This document shows positions 25,477-34,990 of a stretch of 64,000 nt of DNA, in pieces; position 1 is the first letter of the stretch, and every line of letters begins with the position of its first letter. The stretch lies in assembly GCA_903893795.1 (NCBI GenBank), contig CAITNO010000106.1, forward strand, positions 1 to 64,000, read 5' to 3'. The DNA is from Candidatus Hydrogenedentota bacterium. GTDB lineage: Bacteria; Hydrogenedentota; Hydrogenedentia; Hydrogenedentales; CAITNO01. The position numbers and the translations under genes were made by a program. The notes under the pieces were generated by a model. The model saw only the letters and a program-made list of their open reading frames with translations. It was not told the DNA's origin and made no database searches.

Positions 25477-26377
25477 CGGAAGCCCGGTGGCGCAGGAAAA
25501 AGTCGTGCAGGCTGCTCTTGAATGCGCCGTGGAAGGGGGCGGTGAAATGGTTGGCCCCCTCAATGCACACATATTCCAGGTTGGCCATGCGGTCGCGCAG
25601 GTCCCCGGCCAGGTAGTAAAACCCGTCCTCCCTGCCAATGAGACAGATGGAGGGCACCTTGTTGTCTTTCAGTTTCTCTTCCGGAACGCGCAGTGCTTCA
25701 TAGCTCTTCTTCAGCGCCTTGAGGGCGGCCTTATTGACAATTCTGTCTGCCACCCAGCTTCGGATGCGGTTGAAAACCGACTTCTGGGTGGCGGCGGGCA
25801 GAGGCAGCACGGACGCACCTGCAATCTCCTGCGGCTTGTCCTTGGTTTTTCCCTGCGGGACGGGTTTTGAATAAGGGCTGGGCAGGGCCGAAATATCCCC
25901 GGCGTCGGACCATCCCGCCGCGCAGATGGCGGCACTGCGGATGCGTTCCGGATGGGTGGTCACCAGTTTCAGCGCGATGAACCCGCCCAGTGAATAGCCC
26001 GCCACATGGGCCTTGTCAATGTGAAGATGGTCCATGAGCCGGACGGCGTCCTCGACCATTTCCACGCCGTACTGGCCGGGGTCGGTCGGCTGACCGCTGC
26101 GTCCGTGCCCGCGCAGGTCAAAGGCGATGACCTGGAAATCGCGGGCCAGCATCCCGGTGACGCCGGGGCGGCGCCAGTTAAGATCGGCGTTCGCACCGAT
26201 GCCGTGGATCAAAATGACCGGTTCCCCCTGGCCCTCGACAGTGTAATAGATGGGCACGCCGTTTGAATCAAAGAATTCCCCGGGGGTGCGGTGCAACAGC
26301 AGCCAGAGGAAGGCCCCGCCGCCCGCCGCGCCGAGAGCAAGCACCAGCGCGAGTGTCACAAAAATCTTCTTTTTCAC
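25466..26377 (-). CDS. Membrane-anchored alpha/beta hydrolase
   Basis: The 303-residue protein begins with an N-terminal membrane helix (KIFVTLALVLALGAAGGGAF) without a clear cleavage site. The alpha/beta hydrolase fold shows VILIHGIGANADLNWRR, DLRGHGRSGQPTDPGQYG, the nucleophile elbow VAGYSLGGFIAL and a final His in IEGANHFTAPFHG. The catalytic acid probably lies in ICLIGREDGFYYLAGD. The pattern is that of the general epoxide hydrolase/esterase-like family, and no specific substrate is implied. The 3' end overlaps the convergent PspC-like gene. Confidence 0.88.
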   Translation of the reverse strand: MKKKIFVTLALVLALGAAGGGAFLWLLLHRTPGEFFDSNGVPIYYTVEGQGEPVILIHGIGANADLNWRRPGVTGMLARDFQVIAFDLRGHGRSGQPTDPGQYGVEMVEDAVRLMDHLHIDKAHVAGYSLGGFIALKLVTTHPERIRSAAICAAGWSDAGDISALPSPYSKPVPQGKTKDKPQEIAGASVLPLPAATQKSVFNRIRSWVADRIVNKAALKALKKSYEALRVPEEKLKDNKVPSICLIGREDGFYYLAGDLRDRMANLEYVCIEGANHFTAPFHGAFKSSLHDFFLRHRASVNP

Positions 26378-26463
26378 AGGGAAGCTTCCATGGTTGTGTG
26401 CGGAACTACCGTTGCGGTCTTATGGAGGTACTGGGTTGCCATTCTTTCCCCGGACCTTGCCCG

Positions 26464-28533
<2,070 letters not shown>

Positions 28534-28763
28534 GTGTTTACCCGTGTGAAACGGGGGCAAGTATCGGCGATGGCCGGTGTGCGAGTCAAAACGGTTCCCC
28601 AATCATTGATTCAGAAGGCGCTTGGGACGCCCTGGCGCGTGTTTTGCTGTCCTTTCGAACTTCTCCAGCAAGATTGCGAATTGTGCGGTATACTCTGTTT
28701 GTCAGACGTGCGTATAAGGGTCACGGATGTTTGTCACGCTGGAATTTCAAGGAGTTCTGCCGG

Positions 28764-29240
28764 ATGGACAGTAACAAGGTGCTTATTGGTGCGGTGGTAG
28801 CGGTGGTGGCCTTCCTGGCCTTTCCCATAGCGGCAAAAAAGATTCAGGAAGCCAGACAGGGAGGGGCGGTCGGAACCTCGCAGGCAAAGTCCACCGGAAC
28901 TGCCGGGACGGTTCTGGCGGTCGCGAAGTATCCCGAGTTGGAACAGCCTCCGTTGCTCAGTGAGAGCAGCCTGGCCGGGACCTCTTGGGCGCTTGTCAGC
29001 AGCAACTACCGCATGAAGGTTACCCTTGCGCCCGGCGGAGTGCTCTACATCACCCATCCGATGGCCAAAGCCCTGACCGGCTTGGACTATATCGAGGGGA
29101 GATGGCGCGTTGAATACAACAAGCTCTTCGTCTCCGCCTCGGCAGCAGGCAATGACGTGTCGCGGGAACTGCGCATCGGAGGAAACAGGCTGTACAGTCT
29201 GAACAGCGACGGAAAACCCACGCCGGTGGAATCCTTCTGA
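28764..29240 (+). CDS. Small membrane-anchored hypothetical protein
   Basis: The 158-residue protein starts at ATG 28764 with AAGGAG 9 bp upstream. A single N-terminal helix (KVLIGAVVAVVAFLAFPIAA) anchors a beta-rich periplasmic domain of about 90 residues (GTSWALVSSNYRMKVTLA, VLYITHPMAKALTG, EGRWRVEYNKLFVSAS). The pattern is reminiscent of small lipocalin-like or META-like domains, but I do not recognise a family. A TATACT -10-like box lies at 28689-28694 without a good -35. It is divergent from glgX. Confidence 0.7.
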   Translation: MDSNKVLIGAVVAVVAFLAFPIAAKKIQEARQGGAVGTSQAKSTGTAGTVLAVAKYPELEQPPLLSESSLAGTSWALVSSNYRMKVTLAPGGVLYITHPMAKALTGLDYIEGRWRVEYNKLFVSASAAGNDVSRELRIGGNRLYSLNSDGKPTPVESF

Positions 29241-29402
29241 GTTCTTCCCGGTTGTTCCCCGGAGCTCTGTGGTGTCCCGTTTCCATTAGACGCGTCGTGG
29301 ACGGGCGTTCCAGACCCATACCCCCACCTCCTGCGGGTTCTCGGGCGGTATTCTGTGGTAGATTAGAGGCCTTGACTCGAATCCACCAGGAGAACAAACA
29401 CA

Positions 29403-30785
29403 ATGCAACGACGCGGTGTGGTTGTTGGACTTGCCCTTTCCCTTGTGATTTCCGTTGGCGCCTGGGCAAGGACGCCTGTTTGGCCGCAGCACGAATTGGA
29501 GCAGTTGCTGGGGCCCATAGCGCTCTATCCCGACCCTGTGCTGGCGCAGGTGTTGCCTGCGGCCACGGCCCCGGATGACCTCGCTTTGGCGGCCAAGTTC
29601 CTGGAGGACGGGGGAGACCTTGGCCAGGTGGACGCCCAACCCTGGAATGACAACGTCAAGGCGCTGGCCCGCTGGCCCGAAATCCTCCGAATGATGAACC
29701 GCAGCCGCGACTGGGCCGATGCGGTGGGTACGGCCTTTCTCGATCAGACCGAGGATGTCATGAAAGCGATACAGCGGCTGCGCTCCGTGGCCATGACGTC
29801 CGGCGCGCTAGGAACCTCCGATGAACAGCGGGTTACCGCCGAGGACGGGGTCATCTACATTTACCCCGCCGATCCGTCTGTAATAAACCTCCCTGTGTAC
29901 GATGCGGACAGGGTCTTTGCACTGCACGCCTCCGCGGGCGGCAACGGCCTGGTCACCTTCGGCTCGGCGCTGTTGGTGGGCTACTGGGTTCACCACGAAC
30001 TCGACTGGCGCAAGCACCGTCTCTTTACCTATGACTACCGGGAATATCCTTTTGGCAGGCGCAATCCCTGGTATTTCGGCGGGCAGGTGTCGGGCCAGGT
30101 TCCCGCGAACCTGCCTGAACAGGACAACGGGAAATGGAAAGCAGACAAAAAGAAGCGCCGCCCCCGCTTCAGCGTGGGGGACCCCTTGCCCACCGTCCAG
30201 GTTGTCTCCGCGCCGACCCGGGTTCCGCATGGAAACGAACCGGCCCCGCCCGCGTCCGTGAGCCGCCCATTGGCGGCACCCAAGGACCTGCCATTGCCGC
30301 CGCCCGTATTGACTCCGGTTGATCCGGTGATGGACCCCGTGGAGGAGGCGCCCGTGAAGAAACCGCCGGTCCGTCCCGCAGCAGGCACGCAAAAGCCCGC
30401 AGCGGCAAAACCGGCCAAGGCCGGCAAAGAAAAAACGGCCGAGGCCATTCCCGCCCAGACAAAGAAAGAAAAGGCGTCCGCAAGAGAGAAATCGGGCACG
30501 GCCAAAGCGGCCAAAGAAAAGACCGGGGAAGAGACTACGGCCCCGGCCAAGTCGCGCAAGATGAAGCCGGCCGCAGAGAGGGAAAAGACTGCGGAGGCGA
30601 AGACGGTTTCCGGGAAGAAGTCCAAGGAAAATCCGGACGCGGCAGGCACCGGAAAAGGCAAGACTGCAGAGGCAAGGCCCTCCAAGAAGAAGGCGGGACA
30701 GGACGAGGCCGAAGCGAAAAAGACCGCTGAGGCCAAGTCCGGCAAGGTCAAGGCGACGGAAAAGAAGAAGACCGTCAAGGAATAG
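29403..30785 (+). CDS. DUF3300 protein with Lys/Ala-rich histone-like tail
   Basis: The 460-residue exported protein has a signal peptide (VVGLALSLVISVGAWA-RT). A DUF3300 domain follows, with HELEQLLGPIALYPDPVLAQ at its start, NDNVKALARWPEILRMMN, and YPADPSVINLPVYD. Residues from about 285 are low complexity: a Pro-rich linker, then about 150 residues of Lys, Ala, Glu and Thr with repeated KTAEA units (four copies). The tail resembles histone H1-like bacterial tails and is strongly positively charged. DUF3300 function is unknown. The tail could bind nucleic acid or anionic envelope polymers. It lies 120 bp upstream of an SNase-PDZ gene. Confidence 0.82.
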   Translation: MQRRGVVVGLALSLVISVGAWARTPVWPQHELEQLLGPIALYPDPVLAQVLPAATAPDDLALAAKFLEDGGDLGQVDAQPWNDNVKALARWPEILRMMNRSRDWADAVGTAFLDQTEDVMKAIQRLRSVAMTSGALGTSDEQRVTAEDGVIYIYPADPSVINLPVYDADRVFALHASAGGNGLVTFGSALLVGYWVHHELDWRKHRLFTYDYREYPFGRRNPWYFGGQVSGQVPANLPEQDNGKWKADKKKRRPRFSVGDPLPTVQVVSAPTRVPHGNEPAPPASVSRPLAAPKDLPLPPPVLTPVDPVMDPVEEAPVKKPPVRPAAGTQKPAAAKPAKAGKEKTAEAIPAQTKKEKASAREKSGTAKAAKEKTGEETTAPAKSRKMKPAAEREKTAEAKTVSGKKSKENPDAAGTGKGKTAEARPSKKKAGQDEAEAKKTAEAKSGKVKATEKKKTVKE

Positions 30786-30847
30786 CGTCGTTCTCCTACC
30801 ACGCAGATGACCGCCGACAGGGCGCGAACTTTCCGTACCCCGCATTG

Positions 30848-30853
30848 TATAAT
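30848..30853 (+). promoter_or_regulatory. Perfect TATAAT box upstream of the SNase-PDZ gene
   Basis: The hexamer TATAAT matches the sigma-70 -10 consensus exactly and is positioned about 50 bp upstream of ATG 30906. The expected -35 site (30825-30830, CGAACT) is poor. AAGGAG lies at 30892-30897. Confidence 0.3.
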
Positions 30854-30905
30854 CATTTTCAACGCACGCGGTTCCGTGCCGTGGGCAATCCAAGGAGATG
30901 CGGAC

Positions 30906-31973
30906 ATGATGAAATCTTTCCTCCATCGCGCGGTGTTCGTGATGATCGTTCTTGGCGCACTGTGCGCCGGAACCGCGCTTCCGGCTTTCGCTGCGCCTGC
31001 CGCGCCACCCGTGCCGCCGCCTCCGGTTGCGCCAGCCGCCGCCGCAGCTCCGGCCCCGGCCCCGGCCGTACCCGCCGCCCCTGCGGCGGCCGTGCAGGAA
31101 CCGACATTCACGCCAACGGAAAGCTGGTCCGGTGCTGTCACGCAGCTTCAATCTGCCGACCGAATGACCGTCGATCACGGGGGCACCGCCACCGACATCC
31201 GCCTGTATGGCGTCGATGCGCCGGAACCGGGCCAGCCCCACGCCGACGAAGCCAAGAAAATCGTCACGACCGGTGTGACCGGGCAAGCGGTGAAGGTGGA
31301 CGTGTTGACCAAGGACAATCTGGGCGTGGCCGTGGCCATCGTGACCCTGTCCGACGGTCGCAATCTGAGCCACACGCTTTTGGAGGCGGGTCTGGCCTGG
31401 TGGGACCTTGCCAACGCACCGAGCGACCGCGACCTAAAGAAACTGCATGCGTTGGCCATCGCCGGCGGCAAGAATATCTGGGCCGACCCGGCACCGCTGG
31501 CGCCCTGGGATTTCCGAAGCAGCCACGGCGGGGAGCAGTTCAAGTATTCGGTGAAAGCGAAAGAGGAGGCGGCCGCCCCGGTGGAGAAGAAAGAGGAACC
31601 CAAGAAGGACGAACCCAAGAAGGTGTCGGCAAAGGGCAACGAAGTGTATGTGGGCACCTTCACCGTTCCGGCGGACATCAAGCTTCCCAAGGACGTGACG
31701 CCCGAATCGCTGCTGGTGCAGCACATGCCCTCAATTGCCAAGGACGCCTCGGGCAAACCCATCGGCATGGCCATCCCGAACATCAGCGGAATCCCCTTCG
31801 CCACCCAGTTTGGCTTCAAGGACGGCGACATCATTTCGCAGGTGAACGGCATGCCCGTGCAGGACCCAGCGCAGATCATGAGCATGGCGCCCCAGTTCAA
31901 GAACGTCAAGCAGTTCAACGTTCAGGTGCTCCGCGGCGGCCAGCCTGCAAACATCACCATTAACGTCCCCTGA
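30906..31973 (+). CDS. Secreted SNase-like protein with C-terminal PDZ domain
   Basis: The 355-residue protein has a signal peptide (FLHRAVFVMIVLGALCAG) and an Ala/Pro-rich linker (residues 32-63). A staphylococcal-nuclease fold spans about 70-205. The motif IRLYGVDAPEPGQPHADEA carries the Arg, Asp and Glu expected at the calcium and phosphate sites. The normal YGR...A element appears as DNLGVAVAIV, so the catalytic Arg (Arg87 of the S. aureus enzyme) is replaced by Val. A PDZ domain (about 255-355: FKDGDIISQVNGMPVQDPAQ) closes the protein. It may bind rather than cut nucleic acid. A strong terminator follows at 32006-32038. Confidence 0.82.
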   Translation: MMKSFLHRAVFVMIVLGALCAGTALPAFAAPAAPPVPPPPVAPAAAAAPAPAPAVPAAPAAAVQEPTFTPTESWSGAVTQLQSADRMTVDHGGTATDIRLYGVDAPEPGQPHADEAKKIVTTGVTGQAVKVDVLTKDNLGVAVAIVTLSDGRNLSHTLLEAGLAWWDLANAPSDRDLKKLHALAIAGGKNIWADPAPLAPWDFRSSHGGEQFKYSVKAKEEAAAPVEKKEEPKKDEPKKVSAKGNEVYVGTFTVPADIKLPKDVTPESLLVQHMPSIAKDASGKPIGMAIPNISGIPFATQFGFKDGDIISQVNGMPVQDPAQIMSMAPQFKNVKQFNVQVLRGGQPANITINVP

Positions 31974-32005
31974 CAGGCCGGAAAGGCTTCCATCAGTCCA
32001 GTCGC

Positions 32006-32038
32006 GGCGGCGGGCGCGTTTGCGCCCGCCGCCCTTTT
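32006..32038 (+). terminator. Strong intrinsic terminator after the SNase-PDZ gene
   Basis: A perfect 12-bp GC stem (GGCGGCGGGCGC and its complement, 32006-32017 and 32022-32033) encloses a GTTT loop and is followed by CTTTT. It begins 33 bp after the stop codon at 31973. Confidence 0.85.
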
Positions 32039-32078
32039 CGTGACACAATAGGACGCCAACCGGAGCCTCGTTGGCACG

Positions 32079-32103
32079 GCCGCCTCGGCGGCTTTTTTCT
32101 TTT
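32079..32103 (+). terminator. Second intrinsic terminator / possible attenuator 18 bp before thrS
   Basis: A GCCGC-CTCG-GCGGC stem-loop (outer arms 32079-32084 and 32087-32092) is followed by a T-tract TTTTTTCTTTT (32093-32103). It ends 17 bp before the thrS start codon. It could be the distal part of a tandem terminator or an attenuator in the thrS leader. No T-box-like leader is visible in the short space available. Confidence 0.65.
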
Positions 32104-32120
32104 GTGAAAGGGTCAGCACC

Positions 32121-33938
32121 ATGAGTCAGCATGAAATTCAGGACAGAGAATCTTATTTGTACCGACTGCGCCACTCGCTGGCGCATCTGCTTGCGGAAGC
32201 GGTGCTTGAGCTGAGGCCCACTGCAAAACTGGCCTTCGGCCCGCCCGTCGAAAACGGGTTCTACTATGATTTCGATTTCGGCGACAATCCGCTCGGTGAG
32301 TCGGACCTGCCGGAAATCGAAAAGCGCATGGACCTGATCACCCGCAAGAACGCCCCCTTTGAGCGCGCCGTCAAGCCGCTCGACGAGGCACTGGCCTGGT
32401 TTGACGAGCGCGGCGAGGCCTACAAGGCCGAGTACGCCCGCGAACTGGTCGAATCGGGCAAGGCCGCCGACGGCACGCTGTCCTTCTACACGAGCGGCGC
32501 CTTCACCGACATGTGCGAGGGCCCCCACCTGGAACGGCTCGGCGAGGTGCCCAAGGGCTGCTTCAAGCTGGACCGCGTTTCGGGCAGCTATTGGCGCGGC
32601 GACGAGTCGCGGCCCATGCTCACCCGCATCTACGGCCTTGCCTTTGAGTCGAAGGACGCGCTCAAGGAATTTATCGCCCTGCGCAAGCTCGCCATGGAGC
32701 GCGACCACCGCAAGCTCGGCGAGGAACTGGACCTGTTTATACAGGACAACGAAATCGGCGTGGGTCTGCCGCTGTGGATGCCGAACGGCACCGTGCTCCG
32801 CGACTCACTGGAGCAGTGGGCCCGCGAGGTCGAGTTTGAACTGGGCTACCAGCGCGTTTCGACGCCGGTCATTACGCGGTCGCAACTGTACCACCGCTCG
32901 GGCCATTTGCCCTACTACGCCGACAGCATGTTCCCCCCGATGAAGCTCGACGAGAACGACGAGTACTACCTGCGGCCGATGAACTGCCCGCATCACCACA
33001 AGGTCTACGCCGCGCGGCTGCGCAGCTACCGCGATCTGCCGCTGCGCCTGGCCGAATACGGCGACGACTTCCGCTACGAGAAGCACGGCTCGCTGTCGGG
33101 CCTGCTGCGTGTGCGCGCCATGTGCATGAACGACGCCCACATCTACTGCCCGTCGGAGCAGGTGGAGGACGAGTTCCGTGCCGTTATCGGCATGTACAGC
33201 CGCTATTATGACCATCTGCGCCTGGGCAATTTCCGCGTGCGGCTGTCGCTCCACGACCCGAACAGCGACAAGTTCGTGGACCGGTACGAAGAGTGGGAGC
33301 ATTCCGAGAACGTGGTGCGCCAGGTGCTCCAGAATATCGGCATCGACTACACCGAGGAAAAGGGCGAGGCCGCGTTCTACGGTCCCAAGGTGGACATCCA
33401 GGTGAAGAACCTGATGGGCCGCGAGGAGACCGTGTCCACCTGCCAGCTCGACTTCGTCATGGCCGACCGCTTCGACCTCACCTATGTGGACGCCAAAGGC
33501 GAGCGCAAGCGGCCGTTCATCCTGCATCGCGCCCCGCTGAGCACGCATGAGCGCATGATCTCGTTCCTCATCGAACTGTACGGCGGCGCGTTCCCCACGT
33601 GGATGGCGCCGACACAGGTGCGGATCATCCTGGTCAACGGCGAGTTCGAGTCCTACGGCCGCGAGCTGGTCGGCAAGATGCGCCAGAAGTTCCTGCGGGC
33701 CGAAATCGACATGAGCGAGGAAAGCTTCAACAAGAAGATCCGCAATGCGGTCACGCAGAAGGTCCCCAACATCTGGGTGATCGGCGCCAAGGAGCGCGAG
33801 GACCGCACCGTAACGTGGCGGCGTTACAGCAGCAAGGAACAGGTCGCGGTGCCCTTCGACCGCGCGCTCGACATGCTCCTGGCCATGCGCGAGAACCGCA
33901 CCATGGACAATTTCGGAGACGTGGCGCTGCCGGAATAA
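32121..33938 (+). CDS. thrS: Threonyl-tRNA synthetase
   Basis: The 605 residues align with bacterial ThrS from the editing domain onward. The N2 domain has His18/His22 in RHSLAHLLAEAV and the Cys-x3-His of DMCEGPHLER that clears Ser-tRNA(Thr). The class II core contains PMNCPHHHKVYA (zinc Cys), RYEKHGSLSGLLRVR (motif 2) and RPFILHRAPLSTHERM (motif 3). An anticodon-binding domain closes the protein (APTQVRIILVNGEFE). The usual N-terminal TGS domain of about 60 residues is absent, so it is shorter than E. coli ThrS. ATG 32121 follows GAAAGG. A hairpin plus T-tract lies immediately upstream. Confidence 0.97.
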   Translation: MSQHEIQDRESYLYRLRHSLAHLLAEAVLELRPTAKLAFGPPVENGFYYDFDFGDNPLGESDLPEIEKRMDLITRKNAPFERAVKPLDEALAWFDERGEAYKAEYARELVESGKAADGTLSFYTSGAFTDMCEGPHLERLGEVPKGCFKLDRVSGSYWRGDESRPMLTRIYGLAFESKDALKEFIALRKLAMERDHRKLGEELDLFIQDNEIGVGLPLWMPNGTVLRDSLEQWAREVEFELGYQRVSTPVITRSQLYHRSGHLPYYADSMFPPMKLDENDEYYLRPMNCPHHHKVYAARLRSYRDLPLRLAEYGDDFRYEKHGSLSGLLRVRAMCMNDAHIYCPSEQVEDEFRAVIGMYSRYYDHLRLGNFRVRLSLHDPNSDKFVDRYEEWEHSENVVRQVLQNIGIDYTEEKGEAAFYGPKVDIQVKNLMGREETVSTCQLDFVMADRFDLTYVDAKGERKRPFILHRAPLSTHERMISFLIELYGGAFPTWMAPTQVRIILVNGEFESYGRELVGKMRQKFLRAEIDMSEESFNKKIRNAVTQKVPNIWVIGAKEREDRTVTWRRYSSKEQVAVPFDRALDMLLAMRENRTMDNFGDVALPE

Positions 33939-33940
33939 CA

Positions 33941-33970
33941 CTGGGAGCGCCGGTGTCCCGCCGGCTTTCC
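33941..33970. repeat. Half-element of the CTGGGAGCGCCGG repeat family
   Basis: CTGGGAGCGCCGGTGTCCCG (33941-33960) continues as CCGGC and closely matches the 30-bp arm of the complete inverted pair at 47578-47694. It sits 3 bp after the thrS stop codon. No inverted partner arm was found nearby. Confidence 0.6.
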
Positions 33971-33980
33971 GGGATCAGCC

Positions 33981-34167
33981 GTAGGGTGTGTGGAGTTTTG
34001 TGAAACAAAATGAAACGCACCGTTCCCCTCACCGTGATGAGGGAGACGGTGTGTTCTTTTTTAATTCACAAAGACCAAGTGGGGCTGGATCGGGGTGCGT
34101 AGGTTTATCTCCGGCGCGCCCCGGATGGTGCGTTCCATCTTGTTTCACAAGATTTCACGCACCCTAC
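33981..34167. repeat. GTAGGGTG paired-hairpin element, copy 1 (MITE/REP-like)
   Basis: The 187-bp element is bounded by GTAGGGTGTGTG at the left and CACGCACCCTAC at the right. Each end is itself a roughly 40-bp hairpin: outer GGTGCGT/ACGCACC and inner GTTTTG/CAAAAT (left) or ATCTTG/CAAGAT (right, reversed). The two arms differ by compensating changes in the inner stem. It lies between convergent thrS and the phosphoesterase and overlaps the last codons of the latter. A second copy is at 54758-54866. Confidence 0.8.
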
Positions 34168-34990
34168 AGCAAAACCCTTCATCGGTGCACTCCACCAAGG
34201 TGTATCCGCCCCGTCCCCGGTAGAAAAGGGCGTTTGTGGTTGCGTGTGTCAGGTTTGGATAGCGCTCGTCGCGGGTCTCACTGCGCCGGTGCACATGCCC
34301 CGCGAGGTAGAGAATCGTCCGGCCCGTCTCACCCAGTGCGGCGCGCAGCGAATTGGCGCGGCCCAGACGGTGCATGTACCCCTGCGCATAGGCCTCCGTG
34401 CGAAACAGCAACGGATAATGCCCCACCACCAGCACCGGTCCCGGCGGCGCTTCGGCCACGAGTTGCGCGGTTTCCGCGATGTCCCTGCGCGCTATGCTCC
34501 CCCGTGATGACAACAGGTTTGGTTTCACCCCGGGCGCAAAGACCACCGGCGTGCCGCCGGCCAGCACCACCCGCGCGGGCAGGCGTTCAGCGGGCATGAA
34601 CCCGGCAAGATGCTGCTCGAAAGAGCCGCGCCGCTTTGCCTCAAAGGTGTACACGTCATGGTTTCCCGGGATGGCGTACACTTTGAGTCCGCGCTGTTCC
34701 AGCCCTTTCAAGAAGGCAAAGGCTTCCTGGAACTCCTCGTCCAGGGAAGTCGTGGTGAAATCGCCGCCCGCAATGACCGTGGCCGCGCCCTCGCGCGCCA
34801 GCGCGTCGGCCGTTTGCTCGCGGACGGACAGGTCAAACCTGCGCAGGCGTCGCAAGCGCAGATTGAGCATGCCAAGCAGCCGTTTGTTTGCCAAACGGCG
34901 CGGAGACCAAGTGATCCGGCTGAAATGGAGGTCGGTAATGTGCAGCACCCGGTCGCGCACCGCTCCGGGACTTCCTGCGTCGTCTATCAA
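34145..34990 (-). CDS. Calcineurin-like metallophosphoesterase
   Basis: The 281-residue cytoplasmic protein has all five metallophosphoesterase motifs: VLHITDLHFS (Asp-x-His), VIAGGDFT (Gly-Asp), YAIPGNHDVY (Gly-Asn-His-Asp), LVVGHYPLL and YLAGHVHRRSE. Such enzymes hydrolyse phosphodiesters or phosphomonoesters with a bimetal centre. The substrate is unknown. Its start overlaps the stop of the upstream esterase gene by 4 bp, a coupled operon. The final residues RVREIL and the stop codon are encoded inside the GTAGGGTG repeat element, implying the natural C-terminus was replaced or extended by the repeat. Confidence 0.93.
   Translation of the reverse strand: MIDDAGSPGAVRDRVLHITDLHFSRITWSPRRLANKRLLGMLNLRLRRLRRFDLSVREQTADALAREGAATVIAGGDFTTTSLDEEFQEAFAFLKGLEQRGLKVYAIPGNHDVYTFEAKRRGSFEQHLAGFMPAERLPARVVLAGGTPVVFAPGVKPNLLSSRGSIARRDIAETAQLVAEAPPGPVLVVGHYPLLFRTEAYAQGYMHRLGRANSLRAALGETGRTILYLAGHVHRRSETRDERYPNLTHATTNALFYRGRGGYTLVECTDEGFCCRVREIL

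Noticed and set aside
30350..30780. Low-complexity stretch as a tandem DNA repeat or CRISPR-like array
   Set aside because: The repetition is at the protein level (Lys/Ala/Glu-rich) with irregular DNA spacing and no conserved direct repeat-spacer pattern.
31974..32120. T-box riboswitch before thrS
   Set aside because: The space after the first terminator is only about 80 bp. No Stem I, specifier loop or T-box sequence is visible; only simple terminators.
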